Source: Halichondria panicea
Taxonomy: Eukaryota > Porifera > Demospongiae > Suberitida > Halichondriidae
NCBI RefSeq assembly: GCF_963675165.1
Contig: NC_087386.1
Span: forward strand, 2,854,169-2,918,168
DNA length: 64,000 nucleotides
Reading direction: 5' to 3'
Each line of letters starts with the position of its first letter. The first letter of the stretch is position 1. Shown here piece after piece: positions 1 to 12,600 of the stretch. Position numbers and translations under genes: made by a program. The notes beneath the pieces were generated by a model. The model had not been told where the DNA came from and did not search any database. It saw nothing but the letters and a program-made list of their open reading frames with translations.

Positions 1-3000
1 GCTCTTTCAACACAAACTCCTCTCTGCGCAGGGTCTTAGTCAGCTCTAGACTCTTGCCTTCTAGTTCATGAGCCGTCTCAGCACACTGCAGCTTCACTCG
101 AGCCAGTTCATACGTGAGGTCTCCACTAAGTGATTTACTCTTCTTGCGTCTATGTGCTTTCTTGTTAGGTGTAGGGCTGGGAGCCGGTGACTGCCTCCCT
201 ACTTCTGTAGTTTCAGGTGACATGACATCATTGCGGTCTCCGTCTTTACTACCCGTTTTGTACTTGTGTTTAGAATCATGGTCTGTCTTTTGAGAAAACT
301 TATTGGTCAGTCTTCTCTTTAACTTTGACTTCTTTCCTTTGGTACTGACAGCCTCCATTATAATGTCTGGTTCCTGAGGGGAGATTCTTAAGGGGGTTTC
401 CCCAGCCGAGGGGTTTTGTGATTGCGGAGGTGAGAGTGTACGATCAGGATTCCCAGAGACTGCAGGGCTAGTGCCAGGGGTTCCCACTCCAAGCTGACGC
501 AAGACTTGCTACAGAGGGATGAAACACTATGATAACACAGAACAAGTTTTTGTGACTAATTTAAAAATAAACAGCTGTACACGTGTCATTACCTCGGCTT
601 CTTCTCTGCACACATGCATATGCATTGGGATCTCAGACTGTAGGGTATCACCCTCCTCCTCTCTCACACACTCTCCCGCCCCCTCCACATCCTCCACATG
701 TTTCACATCATTGTTCATAGTCGTGTCTACATTCGATGGCTTATCAGTGTTACTTTTCTCGAGAATGGCCAGTTTTCTTTCGGCAACAGATAGTTTCTTT
801 TTGAGGATGAACATTTCCTCAGCGTCCTGTGCTAGTGCCACCTGCCCATTGATCAGTCTGTCAGCCAGCGAGGCACACTCCTGTGACAGGTACATGTTGA
901 TACAGAAAAGCATAATAATAAAGCATCTTACATTTAATATTATAACTGTACTACTCAATGAATCAAAGTATTGTACCTTCTCCAGAGCAGAGATCCTCTG
1001 TGCCATGTTGGTGTTCTCAGTCTGCAGTCTCTGTGTGTGGGAGGAGTGACTACTCAAACCAAACACAAACCAAATACCATAATAATTTTTGTGGGGTAAA
1101 AATTCGTTATTTTCATAGTCAAGCTGACCTCCACGAAATTTTAACGTAGGCGTGGCTTACCGTAACGTATGAATGCAGTGCAGGCAACGAGACTTAACGA
1201 AATTTATACTGATGAAAATCACTGGTTATCAAAATTTTTACCCCACGAAGATTAACTGCTATACGGTATGACATTGAGTCAGTGCTCTATCTAGTGAGGG
1301 GGGTCCGGGGTCTTCCCTTGGGAAAAACGTTGATGGTAGACCCTTTCTAGTTTTAAATTAAGAATTTACAGACTAGTGGAGGGGGGGAAGCTGAAGAAGC
1401 TCCCTCCCCCCCACTGGATAGAACCCTGATTGTATAGTTGCTCCTACGTGTATGTACACTGTACGTATGCACTGAGGAGAACATAGGTTAACTCACAGAG
1501 ATCTCTTTGCCATCGTGAGCCTCCTTCTCTTTACGAGACGAATATTCCTTCTCCAGTCTGGACAGGGTGGAATGAGAGAGACAACAAATTAGTAACAAAG
1601 TTTAGGGATAAGAGTGTCTCATAATTCATGCTTCTGCCAACAAGATCTGGTAAGCTACAACAATGTATAGTGAGAAGCAAGGAGCTACGTACATGTATGT
1701 GTATGGAATATAAATTCACTCACTTCCTCATTTTCTTACTGCTGAATCTGATCTTGAGTGCCCTCTGAATGAGTGCGTCCGGGTCAACCTCGTGCTCTGA
1801 CTTCATCCCCTTCTGGAAGTACTGCAACCACAGAAAAGCAGAAACCATTTAAAAGGCAAGGAGTAAATTTTAGAGACCAACATTTTTTGGTGGAGAGACC
1901 GTCAGACGTACATTACATGTATATGTACATGTGCACAATATGCTCTGAGTTTAATGACACATTGTACACTGCATATAGGTATATAGATTCCCACGTAAAA
2001 CCAGTTGAAACAAGCTCCTATGCAACCACAAACTGAGAGCATCCTATGGCAGGCACACCTTAAGAATGTCCTCCATATCTCCCTTCAGCAGTCTGTCCTT
2101 GTTGTGCTCCATGAGTGCCAGCCCCACTCTAAAGATGATCTCCCTGCCCTCCAATAGGAAGATGTCCACTATCCTGAACACTACGTTGAGCGAGAGCACA
2201 GAAGCAAACATTGTCAGGAACCATGGTGACGCATACATCGAAGTTTGAAAGCCCTGTAACCAATAGGGAATTGTACTATTAGCATAATACTATTAGCTAG
2301 ACTACGTACGTTAATACATAACTGTACACATACATGTAATTATTACGTCCCTATAATGTATGTAATAATTATTATATCAAAATGTCAACTCACCACAGCC
2401 TTAAAATGAATGTAGAGGTCTGGGAACAGCTCCTGCAATAATGTAAAATATACAGTAACAAAGAGACATGTCAACAGTAGATGTACATGAATGGTTATAC
2501 ATGCATGCAACACGATAGGCATAAGAAGTGTGTGGCACTTTCCCCACTACTTCTGTATTGTTAGTTAAGCACACGTGCCTCTAAGAACTTCTCTAGTATG
2601 TAGAAGCAGAGACCGAGGTCTGTCATGCTGGGTTTAAACAGCTCCCTCAGTCGGTAGTCTCTCATGAGTTTCACGAACACACAGAATGCCTCCTCCTCGG
2701 GCATCTGTAGAGGGAGGGAGGGAGGGAGGAATGAGCATTACTGGGTATCACTGTGCATGTACATGTACAACAGGTCGTTCTACAATTATTATGAAAAACA
2801 GCCAACTGCGATATAAAGGCAGGTCCCAAATGAACAGTTTGCATGTGTACGCAACAACACCTCAAAAAAGGAAACTCTGTATAACAGCCTAAAGGTTTCC
2901 CCAAAAGTATGATCTGATAAAAGGGGTTCCACTATACATTGTTTTTCATAAATTGTACACTGTACCCCCTTCACATCAATGTGTTGTATCTCACAACTGC

Positions 3001-5032
3001 ACAATCAAGTACGTGTACATGTATGCACACGCATACAGTGAAGCAGTACACCAGCCACACTGTACCTTCATGAGCAGCAGTCCTGTGATGAAGGGGCTGC
3101 CCTGACAGTAGCCCACCTCCCTGTCGTAGATGGAGTAGGCCTTGAGTATGTTGAGCAGACCTTCTTGACCGAGGCCATTGCTCTCCTTGAAGAAAGAATG
3201 CTCTGGGAACGTTCGGTTGAGGTCACGTTGGATGGCACGCACAAACGGGGACTCCTCCTACAGGGAAGTAGGCATAACTAGAGTATGTACATGCACTGCA
3301 CACAAAATAAGTTTTATTATGTAGCAAGGCCACGAACAATTGACTTTTCACAGCATTACACGCTTGTTGTTTAGGCTGAAACACGCACTACATGTAGTTA
3401 GCTGACAGTGCAGCATACACTACAGCCAATTGTATTTTTACAAACTTTCTAACCCCCCCCACATACACTTACAGTGATGAGTGCAGGGTACTGTTCCTTG
3501 AGGGCATTGTCCTGGGACCCTGACAACAGTTGCCAGGCCATTCCTCTCAGCTGGTCTGGTATTCCCTGACGAGCCAGTTGCTTGATCACCTGCGCCTTCT
3601 TCTTCAAACTGTCCTCAACGTTACGCAATAGTTCGCTCCACTTGAACCACAGCTCCTCCTCAGCCGTCTTCTCGGGAGCCTCCTGAACGAGTGGGGTGAA
3701 GGTGGATGAGTGGGTGGCATAAGAAAGCACATTTAGTATAGTGTATATAAAGATACATGTGAAGTAACTGCAAGTGGTATTGGCCAGGAAGCATGTACTG
3801 TACATAGCTGTTCTCGAGTAGACATGAAAGGTCGTAACACAGTATCTAAACAGAATTCAGAGTACAGCATTAAACTTTGTACTGCAAGCTCAGGGTATGT
3901 ACAGCTACTTCTATGTCAACATGTATGTACATTGAGAGTGGGGAAGCGGGAGGAGTGTGGGAGAGAATGGGGAAGCATGGGGGGGGGGGATACTTGTAAG
4001 TCATGTATGTACATGTAGTAGTAGCCATACTGTACACACACACAGGCACAAACACTCGGCCACTTAAACTATTACCTCTTCCCGTGTTTTGATATTAGGC
4101 TCCTCCTTGACGACGCCCCCTCCTTCTATAATGGTCAGTGTTCTCTTCCGACTACCCCCCACAATCGTTGACAACGAGATCCTCTTACTTCCCGTAGCAG
4201 ACTCTGTTTCGCTACGGTGACGATGGAATGAGACGGGGGCACGCTCGTCAACGTGTTGTTCACTGTTCTCTTCAGTATCGTCCTGAAGTATCAGGGTAAC
4301 ATCACTAGTGCTAGTTATCGTGGAGGCTTTTCTTATATCTGAGCAAGAGGGTAGACGTATTGTATGAAACAGCTACAATGATAATGTTGCTACATGTATG
4401 TGCCCTGGGGCTTATATGGATCGAATCATTAGCAACATCATTATGTGCTATGATAATTTGTACAACAATTAAAACAAGTACAGGATAAAGCATAACAGAT
4501 ATACCATGTACTTGTACACAACAGATAATACTTGTACAAGTTAGAGCACAACACTCACACAATCACTCAAGAGCATTAAACACTCACCTCTAGAAAAATT
4601 TACAGTTGTTGTGAGGTCCATACGATCCTCCTCATGATCAGGGGGTGTATACATTTCTCGATAGTTAGACAGTCCAATCTCTTGGCTGATATCCTCCCCC
4701 CCACCCTCCAACACGTCACAATAGTCTATCCGAGTGTCCAACCCATCGTCCAGTAGTATACTAACAGATGGCCCAAGACCTTCCTCTTCTGACTCTGTGT
4801 CTTGAGACTCAAAGGCTGCCAGGTGGTGTGGTTTCAGGCGTACCTCCGTGGGAGAATGGAGGAGGGAGGAGTCTGGGGGGCGTGTCACAGGGGAGAGGGT
4901 AGCCCGATGGTCATGTGATGGAAACACATTACGTAGTGAGCTAAGGGAGTCTGCACTGTGTAGAGAGGTGGAGTCACTGGTGCTGCCTGTACGACAGTTG
5001 TGTGTGAGAAATCTGCGGTCCTCCTCAAGGAG

Positions 5033-5097
<65 letters not shown>

Positions 5098-5519
5098 GTG
5101 TGTGGTGGGGTTATAAGGAAGGATATCGTGGTCTAAGGTGCTTGGAAAATGAAAATGAATGATTTACTAACATAATTAGCGAGGGCTCTTACCACTATAA
5201 TTGTGTACTATATGGCATCCATGAAAGGTCCTACAGTGTACATGACTACCAATGCAATTGTCCTACTGTTTTGAAGACAAATCAACCACAATTTTCAGAT
5301 TCAACTCAGGGAATACACACAACAAAACAAATGCAGAGCTACTGTATGTGTCTCCCAATGAATAGCTTCCATTATCACACTAGCAATGAAAACGCCATAA
5401 GATCATCCCTACCTGTTCTGTTCCAAAAGTTTCTGTAGTAGCAGGTTTTCAGATGGTTTTTCCTCCTTCTGCTCGGTTCCATTCTGAGACTCGGATGGAA
5501 CTGAGATGACACCCGCCAT
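1..5519 (-). CDS. EVI5: EVI5-type TBC-domain RabGAP, 5' 13 exons (3' end outside window)
   Basis: GTPase-activating protein for Rab GTPases; EVI5 and EVI5L act in endosome recycling and cytokinesis. Exons read on the minus strand: 5519-5413, 5033-4588, 4338-4076, 3682-3473, 3257-3066, 2704-2579, 2432-2394, 2253-2059, 1821-1724, 1557-1497, 1030-977, 880-593, 508-1. All phases close. The start is the ATG at 5519 (MAGVISVPSES), followed by the family-typical LLLQKLLEQNRLLEE. The TBC domain covers about residues 300-505. The arginine finger is in IQRDLNR (R357) and the glutamine finger in GYCQG (Q394). MYASPWFLT and EIIFRVGLAL are EVI5 signatures. A long coiled coil follows (RLEKEYSSRKEKE, MAQRISALEK, AEEMFILKKKLSVAE), then a Lys/Ser-rich segment and more coiled coil to the edge. 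Intron 6 appears to use a GC donor. About 862 residues are visible. Confidence 0.93.
1075..1268. mobile_element. TA-flanked MITE, copy 1 (about 194 bp), in an EVI5 intron
   Basis: Imperfect terminal inverted repeats: the left end TACCATAATAATTTTTGTGG pairs with the complement of the right end CCCCACGAAGATTAACTGCT plus ATACGGTA. The interior (GGCGTGGCTTACCGTAACG, ATGAATGCAGTGCAGGCAAC) reappears in the opposite orientation in the element at 37845-38040, so both belong to one family. The left terminus is eroded compared with the other copies. Confidence 0.75.
5035..5104. repeat. (GT)n microsatellite at an EVI5 3' splice site
   Basis: About 35 GT units with one GC interruption. On the gene's sense strand this is a (CA)n tract that ends directly in the AG acceptor of EVI5 exon 2, whose first base is 5033. 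Confidence 0.95.
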
Positions 5520-5609
5520 TTCCTGTGGATATAAACATCCTAACGAGCACAAATTGATTTTACATGCACATGTAATCAGCACCAAACAAGCTAATGGTTA
5601 CTCCCAAGG

Positions 5610-6215
5610 TAGCCTCGATTCCAGGCCGCTCTCAGTTGAGAAAGACGGCCTGGAATACACTGTCTGCGCATGCGTCAGTTGCCCCAAGATTCTTGGGGAT
5701 CGAGATATCTTAGTAAATTAGTTAGTATATTGTATATTGTACAATGATGTCATTGCACAAATCACAGCAGTTTTAATAAAATAACACAGCTACTTACAAC
5801 ATTTACGACCTAGACTAGTGACTAGTTTTGTTGTGATGGCTTCTACTTCTGTTCTGCTCTTGCTCAAGCTCTCTCCAGTGTTGAAAAGTCAGATTTTGTC
5901 TTCTTTTGTACTGTGGTAGAGTGGTAGGCGTTTTTCTGTCAGTACCGACCGGCTCTGGCAAATCTACTTGCTTCCAGACACTTGTTTGATGCCATCTCAG
6001 TAAGATCAGTGCTCCTCGTATGAGCCTAGAGTTGTGATGGCGATTTCTCTCTCTTGACACTATTAAATAGTTTAATCAACCACGTGGGTGACCATAGTAC
6101 AAAAGGTTAATTGATAAATTACAAAGAGTTTTACTAACAAATTTACTATTGAATCCACCCACGCGCAAACAGTGGTTACCAGGCCCTCTAGTGAGAGGGG
6201 CTGGGATCGAGGCTA
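5610..6215. mobile_element. 606-bp TIR element with perfect 9-bp target duplication (Mutator-like size class)
   Basis: The element runs from TAGCCTCGATTCCAGGCC to GGGCTGGGATCGAGGCTA. Direct repeats CTCCCAAGG lie immediately outside both ends (5601-5609 and 6216-6224). The inverted ends extend inward with some mismatches, for example ACACTGTCTGCGCATG near 5660 against the complement of CGCGCAAACAGTGG near 6165. An 81-codon minus-strand frame inside (5815-6060) resembles nothing I recognise. A 9-bp duplication fits Mutator-like elements, but that assignment is an inference. Short hairpins with the same end sequence occur elsewhere in the window. Confidence 0.8.
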
Positions 6216-6224
6216 CTCCCAAGG

Positions 6225-7581
6225 TAAAATGTTATCTTGTCTGCTATTAATAATAGTGACCTATGTATAAATGTACATGTAGAACAGAAACTACTTGTAT
6301 AGTAAGCTGACCCCTGCAGAGTACACAGTACACGTAAACAGTGGTGGTTGCTAGTGACATCGGTTGAGTAATTAAGCAGCTGGTGTACTATAATATGTAC
6401 TGACAAACTTGGTATGTTTCTCGAAATGAATATCATTCACATGTACAACCAGAATTTTCCATTACTGTTCAGGCTAAACATAACATGAAGTAGTATTATT
6501 GTTATTATACAAGCTTTCATTAATCCTTAGACAACATACTAGCACTTAAAATCAGACCATTCTATTCAATGTGTCTCCAACAGGCAAACTACCTACATGT
6601 ATACACTACGCACGCATTGCACCACACTGCATAAACTTACTATACACATACAAACCAAGGCCCATGATTGACTTAGAATTTCTAGTGATAATTATATTTG
6701 ATTTGAATTTTAACACACCATCTTAAAGTATCACTAGAGTTAATGTGGCTGTCTAGAGAGCAGTACAAGAAAACTAGACTGTTCGTAATTTGAAGGGTGA
6801 GCTACTGTGAAAACAAACACTTCATTGTTCAGGAGGTGACTACACAGTCAATACACACGGTACATTCATTTGTGGGAAGCAGACTCCGTAATTACCACTA
6901 CATGTATACAAACCCACACATCGTTACTGTAGTCATTACAAGTTGTTACAGACTTGCTACAGACGTACACACGATAGAGACACCTGTGGCCCTGTAAGTC
7001 AACTGTGGGATTTCACAGGCTATCCCTAGCAACAGTTTATACAATACTGTGGGCAGGTTGCATTGACACAGATGGTAACTGTTACTATGGAGCCTCAACC
7101 AAAATTAATTATGAGTACTGTACTGTATGAGTAACTTCAGTATAACTTATAAGTATGAGTACTTAGCATACGAAGATTTATGAAGGGAGATTTTATGGTT
7201 GATTCTTATAGACTACAAAAACTGACTACAAAAAATTGGTCATAAATCTCTAGCAAACCCGAAGTAGACTGTACCTGCATAAAGGTAGCCTAGCTGGATC
7301 TCTCTGCCGTTGATACTAGCCTCGCCTTTTCTATAGTCGAGTCTGCTGCAATCTCTTTTCATTCAGAAAGCACTAGCACTAACAACACAACACCGCCTCT
7401 CTCCACTTGACTGCACTCCGTTTTTTGTTGTTTATAATACAGTGCTGAACAGGTTAAAGCACACAACGTCACAATTGAGAATAAAACATACCCCGAGAAC
7501 AATTGTTCGGGGGTATCACAAAAACCTGTTGGCTAAACATTGTGTAAGATACACAAACAGAAAGTTTCAACACATTATACA
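6225..7581. other. Intergenic DNA between the KIF14 stop and the EVI5 promoter
   Basis: AT-rich, with no frame that shows family similarity. It should contain the KIF14 3' UTR at its right end and, with 5520-5609, EVI5 upstream sequence. Nothing else is supported. Confidence 0.5.
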
Positions 7582-9589
7582 CTATACAAGTGTGGAGTCA
7601 TCTTCATCATCTATAATACTGCTATACATGTCTCTACCAATAGTCACATGTTCGTTCTTTGACCTGTTGACCCGATGTTCTGGCGACTGCGTTAGCTGTC
7701 CGGTTGCCATAGAGGTTCTTGACTCACTACTCCCTTTAGCACCAATCAACTCTTCACACACAGGAATGGTGGACATGTCCACAACTGGCACAATACGTTC
7801 GTCTATCGCTGTTGTGGCATTTTCAATTTGAAAAGGTTTCTTTTTCATTTCTCTTCTTTTCTTGCCTCTCTCTTCGTCAGTTCCCCTCTTTATGACGTGG
7901 TTGACAGTCTTGCCAGCTCTAGCTATCTCATGTGAGAGCTGCTGCACCTCGTACACATAGCCTTGTGTCTGTGGGCAAGGAGAACCTTTGATTACTCGTA
8001 ATGCAAGAGCAGCAAGCTCGTTGCAGCTGTACGCTACTTGTTTGTTACTGGATGAGAGGTCCTCTAGACTGGTGCTGGTCGTGTCAGTCTGTAGGAAGGG
8101 TGTGATGTGTGTAGTGATTGTCTCCACAGATTTCTCGACTTGTCGGATATGGGATAATAGCTCCACTACTGAGGGGAGGGGCGGGGTGAGTGGGAGGGTG
8201 CCAACACTGGGAGCAGATATACTCCAGATGTCTCCCTGCACATATAATTACATATACTATATGCACGCAGGATAACTGTAGAGTATCAAAATGGACGGGA
8301 CCCAAGTCAGCTAAGAATGAGGGCATCGATCATCATTGAGAATTTTCTTGATAAATAAACTGAATTATTATACATGTATAATTCTCTTTTGTCGTGAAAG
8401 GATGAAATAACAGTAGTGTTACCTGTAACTCTGCCAGCCTCTGTAGGAAGGCCTCGACTCCAGTCACTGTCTTGGCCACCCCCGACACCAGATCACTCTG
8501 TGTAAATTGATACTCTTCATAACAGTGGTGTTAGAAAGTTACCCATCATTAAACTCACTAACACATAATGTAGAATAATGAATGGGTTTTTGATAGCTAG
8601 ATATTTTAAGGGAGACAGATTTCAGATTCTAACGACCCTCTACCTATCACACTATTGTATGCTGCAACACAACCTTTCTACTTTTATTTACCTGATCTGT
8701 GTATGGGGAGAGAGACTGGACACACTCCCCCACCCTCCCCCGGGCGTGCTCAAACACTGCACTGCACCAGTCACAATAGCCCTGGTAGAACAACATGGCT
8801 GACTTCTGGTACGGCTGGAAAAAACCAGAGGAACACAGAATGTGAGGCTTGGACAGCCGCTTACAATATAGGGGAATGCCACATGAATTATTTACACTGT
8901 GCATGTACGTACAAGTTCATTTCATTTCCTAATGAATTAACAACATGCATACAATTTTACGTGTAAAAGTGTACAGTACACAAACTTGAACACATACATG
9001 ACTGTACAAGAATAGTTAATTTTCAACACTATAACGTACTGTACCGTAGTGGTAGTACCTGCAGTGTGATGAAGTCATCCCCCCCGTCAGGTTCACCCAC
9101 TACCACATGGCCAGAAGACGGCGTGACAGGCACTCGGCTCACAAATGTCTTGTCCAGTACTTGTCTGGCCAGAGAGAGGGAACCAGTTTGCTGAGTCAGC
9201 GAATCCAGGCTCTCCCTCAGACTAGCACACGCCTCTCTAACGGCGTTTTCACTCTCCTTTTCAGTAGCCTGCATAAAAATTAATGCGGTATCAAATTGCA
9301 TACATGGACAAGTATAAGGCGAACACTAGCATGAGATGTGAGAGAAGCATTACCTGTAATAGTCGACTGCAATAGAGAGCAGTTTGTTGTGAGATGGTCT
9401 CCAGGAAGTTATCAGCTCTCTCTGTCACCAGACCACCTCCGTCCACCCAGGTTGGGAGCAGTCTGGTCACCAGGGAATGCCAGGCTAACAGCTCTCGCTG
9501 GAGAGTCTGTCCCTCGGCCAACAGGAGCTCCAGTGATGTGTAGAGTGAGAGGACAGCCTCGGTCACTGAGGGGGTGGACCACAGTGGAG

Positions 9590-9633
<44 letters not shown>

Positions 9634-12600
9634 TACACATTAGTGAATCCGAAACATAATCAATAAATTTGTTTATGAGATAGTTATAATACAAAACTCG
9701 GAATGATGTATACAACTCACCATCGATGCTGTCCATGTTCTGACAGTAAGCCTCCTCAATAGCTTCACAAGCCTCCCTGATATCCAGTACTCTCGATAAC
9801 ACCCTCTGGAACACTGACCCAGACTCAGCAGGGCTAATCCCTAGTAGGCCACTAATTCTCTGGTGACAAAGTGCAGGTAGTGAGAGGTGGGGGGTGATAT
9901 GAGAGACAGGGGGTAGCATGGGACTTCCCCCTCTAGAGCTGACGTTAAGGAGGTCCAGGAGGGAGCGTGGGGGGAGGGCAGAGCCGGGGAGGGTGATGGA
10001 GTGGGTGGAGCTGCTAGACATCAAAAGGTGGCGAATTGACGATGACCTATAGGGACGGTGCATGGTGCATTAAGAATAGTATACTGGATGAGACGAATGA
10101 TTACCCGTGTAGGTATTTCAGAATATTTTGCACCAAATTGTAAGGAATATTTTGTACCTTAACAGAAGGCAATATCTTCGAAAATCAAAAAAATATCATC
10201 CCAGGTGGGACTCGAACCCACAACCTTTGAAGTCCAATGCGCTAATCCATTGCGCCACTGGGACACTTACTTTTACAACTAAATCCTGTACAGTAGACTC
10301 ACACTCGCTAATCCGGCACTCTAAAGTACATGTATGCATGGTCACCTCGATATACCGGTCGTTTTTCATTTGGCACAGATTGCTAAACAAAACTTGTCAT
10401 GAAATGCGGCCCACTCGTTATAATGATACTGGTCAGTTCTGGCTGCACCAAACTAGGTATTTTTATTACGGCCGGATATTACATTTTGGATGTGGTTTGG
10501 CAGATTACACTTAAATAGAGAGCTAATGTTGAGACAAAACCACAAAAATTAGTCATTAGATTCGAGGTAGGGTCACTTTTTAGCCACGGCTATTTTCTAT
10601 AATACACAAGTAAAGATCAACCAGCTAAACAGCACATGCATATGAATTTTGGGGGGTAAGTAACAGCAATCCCATATTACCGCATGATTATCAATCCCCA
10701 TAACATACCTCATTGGTGAGGGTTGCGGTGTGATCAATGACTCCTTGACCCAGGAATCTGAGGGGTCAGAGAAGGGATCAGGTTCCTCACAAGACGAACC
10801 CACACTCTCTCCTTCCAGTGAGGTACTCGACCCAATACCAGACGTTGACATGTTTGTGTACATGTCCCTCATCACTTCTAGTCTCCCTTCAAACTTCTCC
10901 AGAGTCCAGAATGTGACAATTCCCTGCTGTGTGTTGTTAACTCGCACCTGGACCTCCAGACCATCAGAGTCATCAGTGAGCTCTTCACGACTAAAAGTCT
11001 GAGGAGAAGGGGTTAGGAATTCACACACGTAATAAATTAATCCGCATGTTAGAGCTCCCCAGGGATGTGAGCAAACATTTTCAATTCTTAATTCAACAAT
11101 ACAAATGTACTTTTTAAAGAGACTATAAAATGTGGTAAACCAGGCCTAAGAGGTAGTTAGGGGGTGTTAGTATCGACCACCACTGACCAGTGGGGGGGGG
11201 GGGGGACATACATGTACATGTATCCCTGCAACTCAAGTTCCAAGCAATCAAGTAAACACTTCAGTTCAGGAGAAACACTCATACATGTCAGTATACATGC
11301 CTGATACATGTACAGTGTAGCTTGTGTATCATGCTCATTGCAGTAATTAACGTATACAGTTTGTATATCCTTACCAGTGGCCTGTTGAGACTCTTGCTGA
11401 TGGCTGAGGCCTCCTGCAGCATCATGGCTAGTCGCACCATCTCAGAGCCCTTCCTAGAAGGCTCCATGGACACTGTAGACACCGTGGGCTCTCGACAACT
11501 AACGTTCAACCTCACGGACTAGATATAATGGAGCACAATATTATTATGTGAAGTGTGTACGTACACTGTATACTTTCCTAACGATAAAAAATGGTATGCA
11601 TGTGGGATAGTGTAGTGTTAGCTATCTGCTATACATACATGTACATGTTCACATACTGTACAGCTTACAGCTCAGATATGTGATGTGGTAAGCAGAAATA
11701 GATAAAACGAACTAACAGCATGTACATGCACATGTAATTATGGCCCTGAGAAATGTCCACTATTATGTAATTGCAAACACATAACCACTGCTATTGTACC
11801 GAGCAGACACCAATGCCTCACCTTGTTCTTGTTAAGTTGCTGTATGTCCGCTAACAACTTGTTCTTCTCCTGCTCAAGATCACTCATGAGTCGAGTCTTC
11901 TCCTCCTTAATCTCTTCATACTCTCTCTCAGCCTTGATCTTCTCCAGGTGGAGGAGGTGTTTTTGTGTCACTGTCTCCTCCTCGAGAGCCTTGTTCCTCT
12001 CCTGTAGCTCCTCCATGGCAGCACGGACCTCCTCACTGGACTTAATGTGGTGGCTGGCCTCCATCGTCTGCTCAACCTGAGGAGGGGGGAGAATATGTAA
12101 TATGTATGATCTCACTGTACCATCATGTGCTGGTACACTACAATGAAACCTGGCTATTATAGTTTTACCCTTTCTAATACAGCCATGTTCACTTGTACAA
12201 TGCACACTTGTCAGAAACACGTACCAAATACACAATCTATTGCACACTCCGTATGTAATAAGATGCCTTTTACACTGATATTGCTTATTGCTCACCACCG
12301 TCCCCACCCACCCCACACACACACACACAACACACACCATATCTCTAGTAAGATTTGCCAGCTTCTCCTCGTACTCCACTCTCTGATAGTCCATGTCCTT
12401 CTGTGCTGCATCCCTGAGTGACTGTAGCTCACCCATCAATGCTTCTCTCTCCTTTAGTCGACGTTCCTCCAACTCAGCTTCCAGTCTACAGGGGAGAATA
12501 ACATGTACATGTACATTCTAACAATAAAACACAAAGGAAACTTTGAGTGACTTAAAGACGCAATCACATTGGTGTACTATAAATTATTTAATCCTGACCT

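Noticed and set aside
527-1066. Single 179-residue reading frame on the minus strand
   Set aside because: It reads through an EVI5 intron; only the stretches at 593-880 and 977-1030 are exons.
4848-5162. 104-codon frame rich in Val/Cys
   Set aside because: It reads the GT microsatellite and the antisense of EVI5 exon 2.
7442-7831. 129-codon plus-strand frame
   Set aside because: Antisense to the last KIF14 exon, whose minus-strand frame is clearly the real one.
10128-10514. 128-codon plus-strand frame
   Set aside because: It reads antisense through the tRNA-like sequence in a KIF14 intron.
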